The notes under the pieces are model-generated. The model was not told the origin of the DNA, ran no database searches, and saw nothing but the letters and a program-made list of their open reading frames with translations. The translations under genes were made by a program, and so were the position numbers. From Lachnospiraceae bacterium (GTDB lineage: Bacteria; Bacillota; Clostridia; Lachnospirales; Lachnospiraceae): a DNA stretch of 64,000 nt. Shown here one piece after another: positions 42,052 through 49,247 of the stretch. The DNA lies in NCBI GenBank assembly GCA_902363135.1, contig CABIZF010000007.1, positions 62,001 through 126,000 on the forward strand. The letters run 5' to 3'. Positions within the stretch are counted from its first letter, which is position 1. Each line of letters begins with the position of its first letter.

Positions 42052-42660
42052 ATGACAGCACAGCCAGATATCATCTGGAATGAGCAATGCTTGGGGATAC
42101 GGATAGGAGAACAGGTTTGCACCTATCTGAAAAAGCATGATGCGGAATACCAGAGACTGCAAAATAAAATACTGGAACTTACAGAGAGGTATCCAGTAAT
42201 AGAAACATTTATGGAGTCGAATCAGGCAATCAGTCTAACGACAGAAGAGCATAAGGCAGTGCATCAATATTTCCGACTGGAAAGCGAAAAGGAAATGATA
42301 GAAGAACAGTACCATTTTTATATGGGACAGGCTCAAATGATCTCCTATGGAGCAATGCTTGGAAAAATTAAAAAAGCAATATTGGGAAATGATGACGGTG
42401 ACACAAAGAAACTGCTGGAGTTGCTGCTGGATACCTGGATTGATGAGGTTGAAGATCAGCTGAAAGAAAATACAGTGTACCAGGGAATGCTTGAAAAAAT
42501 ATCGAAATATGAAGAACAGGTTCAGACAATGGGATTATCAAAAGAAAAGCGAAAAACAATAGACAAATACGTTACTGAAGTTAGTGAGAGATGGATATTA
42601 TATGCGGAATCTTTATATCAGGCTGGCATGCAGAAAATTCTGGAACTATTAAATTTGTAA
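42052..42660 (+). CDS. Conserved helical protein of unknown function
   Basis: 202 residues, almost entirely helical with coiled-coil stretches (YQRLQNKILELTERYPVIETFME). I recognise no named domain. Proteins of this type, with a central GAMLGKIKKAILG block, occur next to small regulators in Clostridia accessory regions. The ribosome site GAAGGGAG lies ahead. It is convergent with the XRE regulator, with a shared terminator between them. Confidence 0.7.
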   Translation: MTAQPDIIWNEQCLGIRIGEQVCTYLKKHDAEYQRLQNKILELTERYPVIETFMESNQAISLTTEEHKAVHQYFRLESEKEMIEEQYHFYMGQAQMISYGAMLGKIKKAILGNDDGDTKKLLELLLDTWIDEVEDQLKENTVYQGMLEKISKYEEQVQTMGLSKEKRKTIDKYVTEVSERWILYAESLYQAGMQKILELLNL

Positions 42661-42674
42661 AAAAGGGACGGATA

Positions 42675-42711
42675 AAATGGGGAAGCACGAAAGGAACTTC
42701 CCCATTTGTCA
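42675..42711. terminator. Bidirectional terminator
   Basis: AAATGGGGAAG (42675-42685) pairs with CTTCCCCATTT (42697-42707). It lies between the convergent helical-protein and XRE genes. Confidence 0.8.
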
Positions 42712-42714
42712 CTT

Positions 42715-42966
42715 CTATTCATCTTTGCCATCAATGAGAAATATGTATGAAACCTGAAAGATTTCAGCAATGGCTTTTAATTCAAGATCAGTGACATAAC
42801 GCTTGTTTGTTTCGATTCTGGTGATTACATTTTTATCCATATCGTAACCAGCTAACTGGAGTTTATAGGCAAGATCACGCTGAGACATATTGTGGGTCTT
42901 GCGAAGTTCAATCAATCGCTGGCTAATCAGATTCTTCTCACCAGACTGTGTCCTTGGCTTTGGCAT
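42715..42966 (-). CDS. XRE-family DNA-binding regulator
   Basis: 83 residues: a basic start MPKPRTQSGEKN, then a helix-turn-helix (LISQRLIELRKTHNMSQRDLAYKLQ, ITRIETNKRYVTDLELKAIAEIFQVS). AGAGGAAG about ten bases before the ATG at 42966 decides the start over longer frames. It lies divergent to the gene at 43096. A perfect 14-base inverted repeat flanks the shared promoter region, a likely operator. It may control its own gene and the neighbours. Confidence 0.9.
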   Translation of the reverse strand: MPKPRTQSGEKNLISQRLIELRKTHNMSQRDLAYKLQLAGYDMDKNVITRIETNKRYVTDLELKAIAEIFQVSYIFLIDGKDE

Positions 42967-42998
42967 CTTAAATCTCTTCCTCTCTGGTAAAAGGATGG

Positions 42999-43012
42999 CT
43001 TGTCTCACTTTT
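42999..43012 (+). promoter_or_regulatory. Left arm of a 14-base inverted repeat in the divergent promoter region
   Basis: CTTGTCTCACTTTT at 42999-43012 is the exact reverse complement of AAAAGTGAGACAAG at 43062-43075. It is a likely operator for the XRE regulator. Confidence 0.65.
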
Positions 43013-43061
43013 TGCACCATCTGTATTGATTTTAACGATTGGACAAGGTAGAATCGGTTGT

Positions 43062-43075
43062 AAAAGTGAGACAAG
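43062..43075 (-). promoter_or_regulatory. Right arm of the 14-base inverted repeat
   Basis: AAAAGTGAGACAAG at 43062-43075, 49 bases from the left arm and close to the start of the rightward gene. Confidence 0.65.
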
Positions 43076-43095
43076 AACAGAAGAGGGAGAAATAT

Positions 43096-43440
43096 ATGGA
43101 GCAGGTAAAAATAGAACAGTTTGCATTTTTATATTTATGCAGCGAGCATGATAAAAGGCTATTATTTAAGAAAGAAAAAATGCAGTTAGCTGATTTCGAC
43201 AGGTTGACTTATCTGATTTATCATCTTGGTTTTAAGGAATATCACATAAAAGTTTGGATGGAATTTGCAGGAGACTTTAAAAAAGAATGGGATTGTTTGG
43301 AAGCACTTCAGGAAACAGGTGGATGTGCTGTGAGCATAGAAAATACAGAATCAGAGTCCAGATTGCATGAAATGTGGATTAGGGATTTTTGCAAAAATAC
43401 ACCAATGGAAATCAGAGAATGGCTTCGAGAATTAGCTTAA
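43096..43440 (+). CDS. Small protein of unknown function
   Basis: 114 residues starting MEQVKIEQFAFLYLCSEHDKRL. It is soluble and mixed alpha/beta, with many aromatic residues and several cysteines. AGAGGGAG ahead of the ATG at 43096 sets the start; an earlier frame runs over the operator-like repeat and is rejected. No family is recognised. It is divergent from the XRE gene and 120 bases before the DUF4062 gene. Confidence 0.7.
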   Translation: MEQVKIEQFAFLYLCSEHDKRLLFKKEKMQLADFDRLTYLIYHLGFKEYHIKVWMEFAGDFKKEWDCLEALQETGGCAVSIENTESESRLHEMWIRDFCKNTPMEIREWLRELA

Positions 43441-43562
43441 GAAATGTAAATAAAAATATACCCTAACTCATTTTTGTGGTATCATTATTAGTAGAGTTTG
43501 TGAAATTTGATTTTGCGGAAACCTGGAGTGATAAGAGATAAGTATAAAAGGAGCATATTGAT

Positions 43563-44684
43563 ATGAAGAATAGACGAAAGTTTTCTATTTTTATAAGTTC
43601 TACCTATGAAGATCTTAAAAAGGAAAGACAGGCATTGGTAGGTGTGGCACTAGAGAATAATTTTATTCCGGTAGGAATGGAGCAATTTCATGCTGCACCT
43701 ACAAGTCAATGGAATGTTATAACAAAAATGATTGATGAGTGTGATTTTTATCTTCTTGTTATTGGTGCTAGGTATGGCTCAATCGATGAAGAAACTGGTA
43801 TAAGTTACACGGAGAAAGAGTACAATTATGCAAAAACTAAAGGATTACCAGTACTTGTATTGATTAAACAACCTTCAGCTATTTCTGAAAGTGAAAAGGA
43901 TACCGGAAATGATAAGTATGATAAAATGAAGAAACTGGATGAGTTTAGAGAAAAAGTCAAAAATGATAAAAATACAGTTGATTTTTTCACAGATTTAAAC
44001 AGTTTAAAGTATGTGGCATCACCGACATTTAGGAACGCCGTTAACTATGTTGATGATAACGCTGGATGGGTTCGATATCGAGATATAGTGGATATAATTA
44101 ATGAAGAGGCAGAAGGACGAAATAAAGCAAATACTGAACTTGGAGAACATCAGCAGAAGATGCTAGATGACATGAAAGAGATGTTTTCTCAATTCTATAG
44201 TAGACTCACTGACCTAGAAAATAACCAGTTAACCTTGAAAGAAATTCCTACAGCAACAAGTGAAGATATCAAAAAATTGTTCCAGGTTGAAGATAATACG
44301 TTAATTATTGGAAATCCAGAAGAAAATAAATCAGTTGTAGGGCTAGATGATGTTGGGAACATTCCAGTGGACTCTGCCTTTTTATTAGTATATGCGGCTG
44401 ATGGTGATGGGCAAATACTAAAGATACGGACACTTGGTTCACCTACTCAGATTTTTACATCAGGTAAGCAGTTTATGGCTGATAATTCAAAAAGAGAATC
44501 TGCGAGATGGGAAGAGGCTTTAGACAGACTTATAGAATGGGGCTGGGTTAAAGCTGTAGGGTATAAAGGTGAAATATTTGAATTGACCGGAACAGGTTAT
44601 AGCAAAGCTGATTGGTTAAAGAACAATATGGCAATAGATACTTCAAAAGAACCGCTTGACGAGTTAAAAGAGTTTGAAGATTAA
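43563..44684 (+). CDS. DUF4062-domain protein
   Basis: 373 residues. Residues ~5-100 are a DUF4062 domain (FSIFISSTYEDLKKERQALV, CDFYLLVIGARYGSID, SYTEKEYNYAKTKGLPVLVLI), a fold related to TIR/nucleotide-binding domains. The middle is helical and coiled-coil. The last ~100 residues (ARWEEALDRLIEWGWVKAVGYKGEIFELTGTGY) look like a winged helix. DUF4062 proteins are often found in defence islands; a role in phage defence is an inference from the family and from the mobile context. The ribosome site is AAGGAG. It has two terminators behind it. Confidence 0.85.
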   Translation: MKNRRKFSIFISSTYEDLKKERQALVGVALENNFIPVGMEQFHAAPTSQWNVITKMIDECDFYLLVIGARYGSIDEETGISYTEKEYNYAKTKGLPVLVLIKQPSAISESEKDTGNDKYDKMKKLDEFREKVKNDKNTVDFFTDLNSLKYVASPTFRNAVNYVDDNAGWVRYRDIVDIINEEAEGRNKANTELGEHQQKMLDDMKEMFSQFYSRLTDLENNQLTLKEIPTATSEDIKKLFQVEDNTLIIGNPEENKSVVGLDDVGNIPVDSAFLLVYAADGDGQILKIRTLGSPTQIFTSGKQFMADNSKRESARWEEALDRLIEWGWVKAVGYKGEIFELTGTGYSKADWLKNNMAIDTSKEPLDELKEFED

Positions 44685-44698
44685 TAAGAATTAAACTA

Positions 44699-44788
44699 AT
44701 ACAGTTATGCGTATTTATTTGCAAATATACATGGCTGTATTTTTTATTACGGGCAGGGCTCTTCGGGGTTCTGCCCTTTTTCTTTTTC
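44699..44788 (+). terminator. Two consecutive terminators
   Basis: ATACAG/CTGTAT with TTTTTTATT (44699-44748) is followed by GGGCAG/CTGCCC with TTTTTCTTTTT (44751-44788). Together they seal the AT-rich cargo from the GC-richer conjugative module. Confidence 0.8.
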
Positions 44789-44848
44789 CAGACCAAAAGA
44801 CCACCTGCTGGAAAAGAACAAGAAAAACCTGAAAGGATGTGGTGACTT

Positions 44849-45757
44849 ATTATTATAGGAATCGATCATGGATATTATGCCATCAAAACGCCCCATGTGT
44901 GCTTCCCGACCGGACTGACCGGATACGATTACGAGCCGTATACCATGCAGAATGTCCTGCAGTACAATGGGAAATTTTATGTGTGTGGAACCGGGCGGCA
45001 GACGCTGGTGAGAAGTAAGACTTCCAATGACAATTATTATCTTTTGACAATGGCAGCCATTGCCCAGGAAATCCGCTATCGCCGGGGAGAGCGGAAAACA
45101 GATGTAGTTCTGGCAGCCGGTCTTCCACTGGCAAGTTTTGGCAGGGAGAAAAAAGGCTTCCGGGAATATCTGTTTCGGAAAGAGCAGCCTCTGCGTTTCC
45201 GGTACGAGGATGAGAGCTATGAGATCCGGATTCAGGATGTAAAACTGTTCCCACAGGGATACTCAGCCCTGGCTCTCCACCCGGAATGTGTTCGGGACGA
45301 GCCTTCTGTTCTTCTCGCAGATATCGGTGGCTGGACCGTAGACCTGATGCGGCTGGACAACAGTGTTCCAAATGCCGCTACCTGCCGCAGCCTGGAACTT
45401 GGTGTGATCCGGTGTGTGGATGAGATCACCGAGCAGGTACGCAGAAATACCGGACTGTCTGTAACGGATATTCAGATCGAACGTGTTCTGAACGGCCAGA
45501 GCTGCAGCATGGACCCGGCCGCAAAAGAAATCATTGTCCGGCAGGGAAGGCTCTACACGGAGAAAATACTGTCTGCAATTATGGAAGCCGGGTTCGATCT
45601 GAAGGCAATTCCGTCCGTGATCATGGGCGGCGGAGCCAGCATTCTGAAACGGCACGTGACACCGCAGGACGGGCTGTGTCGGCAGATTTACCTGACAGAC
45701 GTACACGCCAATGCTTCCGGCTATGAGCGGATTGTGGGGCAGATGTGCGCGAAGTAA
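44849..45757 (+). CDS. ParM/actin-like ATPase of the conjugative element
   Basis: About 302 residues of a ParM-like actin fold: GIDHGYYAIKTPH at the start (phosphate 1), LLADIGGWTVDLMRL near residue 155 (phosphate 2), SVIMGGGASIL near the end (adenosine). It would form filaments to segregate the excised or plasmid form. The frame has no ATG at the conserved start: the codons are ATT ATT ATA GGA ATC GAT. A GTG at 44842 with AAAGGATG ahead would give the usual MT-IIIGIDHG only if one T were removed. So either ATT starts it, or a one-base insertion is present. Its 3' end overlaps the ParR-like gene. Confidence 0.85.
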   Translation: MIIGIDHGYYAIKTPHVCFPTGLTGYDYEPYTMQNVLQYNGKFYVCGTGRQTLVRSKTSNDNYYLLTMAAIAQEIRYRRGERKTDVVLAAGLPLASFGREKKGFREYLFRKEQPLRFRYEDESYEIRIQDVKLFPQGYSALALHPECVRDEPSVLLADIGGWTVDLMRLDNSVPNAATCRSLELGVIRCVDEITEQVRRNTGLSVTDIQIERVLNGQSCSMDPAAKEIIVRQGRLYTEKILSAIMEAGFDLKAIPSVIMGGGASILKRHVTPQDGLCRQIYLTDVHANASGYERIVGQMCAK

Positions 45758-46038
45758 AGAGACCCGTTTTCTCGTTCCGCCTGAACCTTGATAACCCAGA
45801 TCACAAAAAGGCATGGGAGATCCTGCAAAGTGTTCCAGATGGACAGAAGAGCAGCTATCTGGTTCAGGTGATCTTAAAAGATCAGGAAAACAACCAGCTG
45901 GAGAAAAGCATCCGGCAGGCAATCCGGGAAGAACTGGCAGGTGTTTCCATTTCTGGCTCCGGGGAGAGTGTTTCAAAAAAGGAAGAAATCCCGTCCCAGA
46001 TGCTGGATTTTCTCTCCGGGCTTGAGGATGCATTCTGA
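45745..46038 (+). CDS. ParR-like partner of the ParM protein
   Basis: 97 residues from a GTG overlapping the ParM end by 13 bases: KRPVFSFRLNLDNPDHKKAWEILQSVPDGQKSSYLVQVILK, a ribbon-helix-helix-like start as in StbB/ParR centromere binders, then a charged helical tail that would bind the filament end. The tight overlap and the small size match ParM-ParR operons. The centromere is not identified; iterons were not found nearby. Confidence 0.75.
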   Translation: MREVKRPVFSFRLNLDNPDHKKAWEILQSVPDGQKSSYLVQVILKDQENNQLEKSIRQAIREELAGVSISGSGESVSKKEEIPSQMLDFLSGLEDAF

Positions 46039-46121
46039 AAAAGTCAAGTCTTTCCTGGTGATAAAATAGCCAAATTTCAAGCAGTCAAATTAGTATAAAT
46101 CACGGATTTTTGAAAGGGGTG

Positions 46122-46232
46122 ATGCCTATTGAATGTTATTGGATCTGCATCCTTTGGGAGCTTTTGAGAGCCTCATATTCGTTGGGTATTGTGAATAGCT
46201 TTCTGTCAGGTTTTAGGGTATGTTGTATGTAG
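46122..46232 (+). CDS. Possible 36-residue membrane peptide
   Basis: ATG at 46122 with GAAAGGGG ahead, reading MPIECYWICILWELLRASYS and ending FRVCCM. It is hydrophobic and Cys-rich. The ribosome site is good, but so short a frame may be chance or a leader peptide for the next gene. Confidence 0.35.
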   Translation: MPIECYWICILWELLRASYSLGIVNSFLSGFRVCCM

Positions 46233-46256
46233 AAAAAAGAAAGGAGAACGAACACA

Positions 46257-46829
46257 ATGGAGATGAAAAACATATGCGGAAAAATCCCGGTAGAGCTGCA
46301 TGAAAAGCTAAAACTGGAAGTCGAAGAGTTAGGAATCAGCATACCAAAATACCTTGAAATGGTAATCGAAGAACACATGACAAGAAAAGGAGAAAAGACG
46401 AACATGGCAGATTTAAGAACAGTAGCAGTACAGGTAACCGAGGATTTATTTTCCAGACTGAAAGCAGTCCTCGCCAGGAATGGCATGAAACAGAAAGACT
46501 TCTTAATCGGGCTTATCGAAGATGCAATCGAAAAAGAAGAAGCCAAATGGAAAGCAGAGTCAGAGGAAGCCGAAGAAACAGAAATGGAAGAGCCTGAGAC
46601 TGCGAAATCAGAACCGGATGAAGAGTCAGTAGAACCTGAAGCAGAAGAGCCTGAGACAGAAGCACTGGAAGCTGAAACAGACGGAGAAATGACAGAACCG
46701 GACGAAGCTGAAGCAGATGAAGAGCCGACAGAGCCAGAAAACGAAGAGCCAGCGGAAGCAGAGCCAACAGAACTGGAAACCGAAGAAGCAGAAGAATCTG
46801 AGCCAGAGGAAGCGGAATCAGAAGAATAG
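46257..46829 (+). CDS. Ribbon-helix-helix protein with a very acidic repetitive tail
   Basis: 190 residues. Residues 1-45 (CGKIPVELHEKLKLEVEELGISIPKYLEMVIEEHM) and 50-98 (VAVQVTEDLFSRLKAVLARNGMKQKDFLIGLIEDAIEKEE) each look like a ribbon-helix-helix unit, so there may be two in tandem. From ~99 to the end the chain is low-complexity with Glu, Ala, Pro and Thr (EPETE/EEPTEPE patterns) and almost no positive charge. Such tails can mimic DNA or bind basic partners. A terminator follows, separating it from the methyltransferase gene. Confidence 0.85.
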   Translation: MEMKNICGKIPVELHEKLKLEVEELGISIPKYLEMVIEEHMTRKGEKTNMADLRTVAVQVTEDLFSRLKAVLARNGMKQKDFLIGLIEDAIEKEEAKWKAESEEAEETEMEEPETAKSEPDEESVEPEAEEPETEALEAETDGEMTEPDEAEADEEPTEPENEEPAEAEPTELETEEAEESEPEEAESEE

Positions 46830-46862
46830 ACATTACAAAACAGAAACCAAGAGACGGAAACG

Positions 46863-46890
46863 GTGCAGAGAAATCTGCACTGTTTTTTTC
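46863..46890 (+). terminator. Terminator before the cytosine methyltransferase
   Basis: GTGCAGA (46863-46869), GAAA loop, TCTGCAC (46874-46880), then TGTTTTTTTC. The stem includes the only GTG that could start the methyltransferase frame early. Confidence 0.8.
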
Positions 46891-46907
46891 GCAGCGAAGG
46901 GAGGCTG

Positions 46908-48206
46908 ATAGCCGGAACAATTCGATTTTTTGACCTGTTCAGTGGAATCGGAGGATTCCGAGAAGGGCTGCACAGGGCAGGGGGCTTCACCTGTGTCGGA
47001 CACTGTGAAGCAGATGCATATGCAGACCACAACTACCGGGTGCTGTTTGATACGGAAGGAGAGTGGTTCTGCAATGACGCAAGAAATATTGAAACAGAAC
47101 GAATGCCGGACTTTGATCTTTTATGTGCGGGATTTCCTTGCCAGGCATTCTCAATCGCTGGACGAAGGGAAGGATTTGCCGATGCAAGAGGAACCCTTTT
47201 CTTTGAAGTTGCCAGACTGGTTGCAGACAAACGACCTGCGTATTTTCTCCTTGAAAACGTACCCGGTCTGCTTTCGCATGACAAAGGGCGGACGTTTCAC
47301 ACCATCCTCAGTACGCTATCTGAACTGGGGTATCATGTCGAATGGAAAGTGCTTAACAGCAAGGATTTCGGAGTCCCCCAGTCAAGGAAGCGGGTGTATA
47401 TTGTCGGATATCTTGATGGAAGATGTGCCGGAAAAATATTACCTTTCCCAAAAGCAAATGGAACAGCTCTTATACAAGTCCATGCTGGCAAACAGGGAGA
47501 AAGAGTCTACGCAGAAGAAGGACTGAGCTGCACGCTGACCAGCGGGGCTGGTGGTATGGGCGGCAAGACCGGATTATACGAAGTCGGTATCCCAATCAAG
47601 GAAAACACCCGAAAAGGATACAAGATGGCCTACGAGGGGGACAGCATCGATCTCGGATATCCGGGAATCAACAGTCGCAGGGGGAGAGTCGGGCATGAGA
47701 TCGCCCATACCCTGACGACCGGAAACCAGCAGGGAACACTGCATTTTGTAGATATCTCCCCTCCGCCGCTGGTGACAGACGTTGCAAGATGTCTGAATAC
47801 CAGACAGGATTCCAGCATCCATAACCACAGAGGCGAAAGTTCCGGGGTGCTGGTGGAAGAAGCGCCAAGGGCAGTGCTGACACCGGCCAAGGAAAAAGTC
47901 CGCCAGAATGGAAGAAGGATGAAAGAACCGGAAGAGCCAATGTTCACCATTACGGCAACTGACCGTCATGGAGTGATTTACCACGGCAGAATCCGCAGGC
48001 TGACGCCAAGGGAGTGTCTGCGGCTGCAGGGATATCGGGATGGTCAGATTTCCAAGATGGAAAAAGAAACATCGGATAACCAGCTTTACAAGCAGGCCGG
48101 TAATGGTGTCACTGTCAATGTCATTGAAGCAATAGGCAGAAATTTGAAAGCAGTAGATGAAGAGATCCAAAGCGGCTCACCTGTTCCAGAAGCGAAGGGT
48201 GGGTGA
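46908..48206 (+). CDS. dcm: DNA (cytosine-5-)-methyltransferase
   Basis: About 432 residues with the m5C methyltransferase motifs in order: FDLFSGIGGFREGL (SAM binding), GFPCQAFSIAGRREGF (catalytic Cys), FLLENVPGL (ENV), QSRKRVYIVG, a target-recognition region, and KQAGNGVTVNVIEAIG near the end. It methylates cytosine in an unknown sequence, probably to protect the element from host restriction; no nuclease gene is adjacent. Its start is odd: the conserved beginning AGTIRFFD follows AAGGGAGGCTG and the codon ATA, where an ATG is expected. An upstream GTG (46863) lies in a terminator stem. Its end overlaps the amidoligase gene. Confidence 0.9.
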   Translation: MAGTIRFFDLFSGIGGFREGLHRAGGFTCVGHCEADAYADHNYRVLFDTEGEWFCNDARNIETERMPDFDLLCAGFPCQAFSIAGRREGFADARGTLFFEVARLVADKRPAYFLLENVPGLLSHDKGRTFHTILSTLSELGYHVEWKVLNSKDFGVPQSRKRVYIVGYLDGRCAGKILPFPKANGTALIQVHAGKQGERVYAEEGLSCTLTSGAGGMGGKTGLYEVGIPIKENTRKGYKMAYEGDSIDLGYPGINSRRGRVGHEIAHTLTTGNQQGTLHFVDISPPPLVTDVARCLNTRQDSSIHNHRGESSGVLVEEAPRAVLTPAKEKVRQNGRRMKEPEEPMFTITATDRHGVIYHGRIRRLTPRECLRLQGYRDGQISKMEKETSDNQLYKQAGNGVTVNVIEAIGRNLKAVDEEIQSGSPVPEAKGG

Positions 48207-49162
48207 AGCAGATCGACCTAAAAGACCAGTATTTTGGTACAGAGATTGAGATGACAGGTATCAGCCGCTATGATGCGGCTGTTGCGATTGGAAGAATGTT
48301 CGGAACAGAGCCATATCATATCCGTTCTTACGATTCATGGTGTGTAAAAGATTCAGATGGAAAAACGTGGAAATTTTCAAGAGACAGCAGTATCGACTGT
48401 GAAAGGCTGGCAAATGGTACTGTAATAGATGCCGATGGAGATTATTCGACAGAAATGGTATCCCCGAAATTGGAATATTCGGAAATGGGGAAACTCCAGG
48501 AAGTGGTGCGGTGTGTCAAAAACGCAGGTGCTTTTGTCAATTCATCCTGTGGCATGCATGTCCATGTGGACGCATCCAATCATACACCAAGGAGTCTGAA
48601 AAATGCACTGACGATCATGTACTGCAAAGAGGATATTCTGTTCAAAGCCTTAAATGTACAGACGAGAAGGGAAGATGAGTATTGCCAGAAAGTCCGTCCT
48701 ATGGTATTGGAGAAGATCCGCCGGATGCCAAACAGCACCATCACGATGGAAAAATTCAAAAGGGCATGGTATGAGGGAAATGACGGAAGCTCCGAGCATT
48801 ACAACTGGACAAGGTATTATGCCTTAAACCTACATGCTGTTTTTTCCAAGGGAACACTGGAATGGCGTTGTTTTGAAAGCACCCTCCATGCAGGAAAAGT
48901 CCGGTCGAATATCACACTGGCACTTGCCATATCCGCACAGGCGATCAACCAATCTTGTACCCATGCAAAAAAGACGGAGATCGGGGATAACCCGGCATTT
49001 ACGTTCCGCACCTTTCTGCTCCGCCTCGGATTGATCGGGGACGAATACAAAAATGTGCGGAAGCATCTGCTTGCCAATCTGGACGGGGATAAGGCATGGC
49101 GGTATGACAAAAGTACCTATGCCTGTCTGCAGAATCCAAGACGGACAGATGATGCGAGATAA
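48203..49162 (+). CDS. Amidoligase (COOH-NH2 ligase family)
   Basis: 319 residues from a GTG that overlaps the methyltransferase stop. The amidoligase signature is present: FGTEIEMTG near residue 11, DYSTEMVSPKLEY, and SCGMHVHVDASNHTPRSLKNAL with the H-x-H. ERCF-like residues (LEWRCFESTLHAG) follow. Proteins of this family (glutamine synthetase/ATP-grasp-like fold) are predicted to join amino and carboxyl groups to make peptide or isopeptide bonds. Known comparative work links them with gamma-glutamylcyclotransferase-like proteins, and one is encoded just after the surface adhesin here. Its substrate is unknown. Confidence 0.9.
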   Translation: MKQIDLKDQYFGTEIEMTGISRYDAAVAIGRMFGTEPYHIRSYDSWCVKDSDGKTWKFSRDSSIDCERLANGTVIDADGDYSTEMVSPKLEYSEMGKLQEVVRCVKNAGAFVNSSCGMHVHVDASNHTPRSLKNALTIMYCKEDILFKALNVQTRREDEYCQKVRPMVLEKIRRMPNSTITMEKFKRAWYEGNDGSSEHYNWTRYYALNLHAVFSKGTLEWRCFESTLHAGKVRSNITLALAISAQAINQSCTHAKKTEIGDNPAFTFRTFLLRLGLIGDEYKNVRKHLLANLDGDKAWRYDKSTYACLQNPRRTDDAR

Positions 49163-49247
49163 CAGAATAATGAGAACAGACAGGCCGGGTGGAAACATCC
49201 GGCTGTTCTTATGCAAAATGAAGAAAAAGAAGAAAGAGGTAGAAAAC

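Noticed and set aside
46930-47526. 198-codon second frame inside the cytosine methyltransferase gene
   Set aside because: Overlapping shadow; the other frame contains all methyltransferase motifs.
47574-48170. 198-codon reverse frame over the methyltransferase gene
   Set aside because: Antisense shadow without ribosome site.
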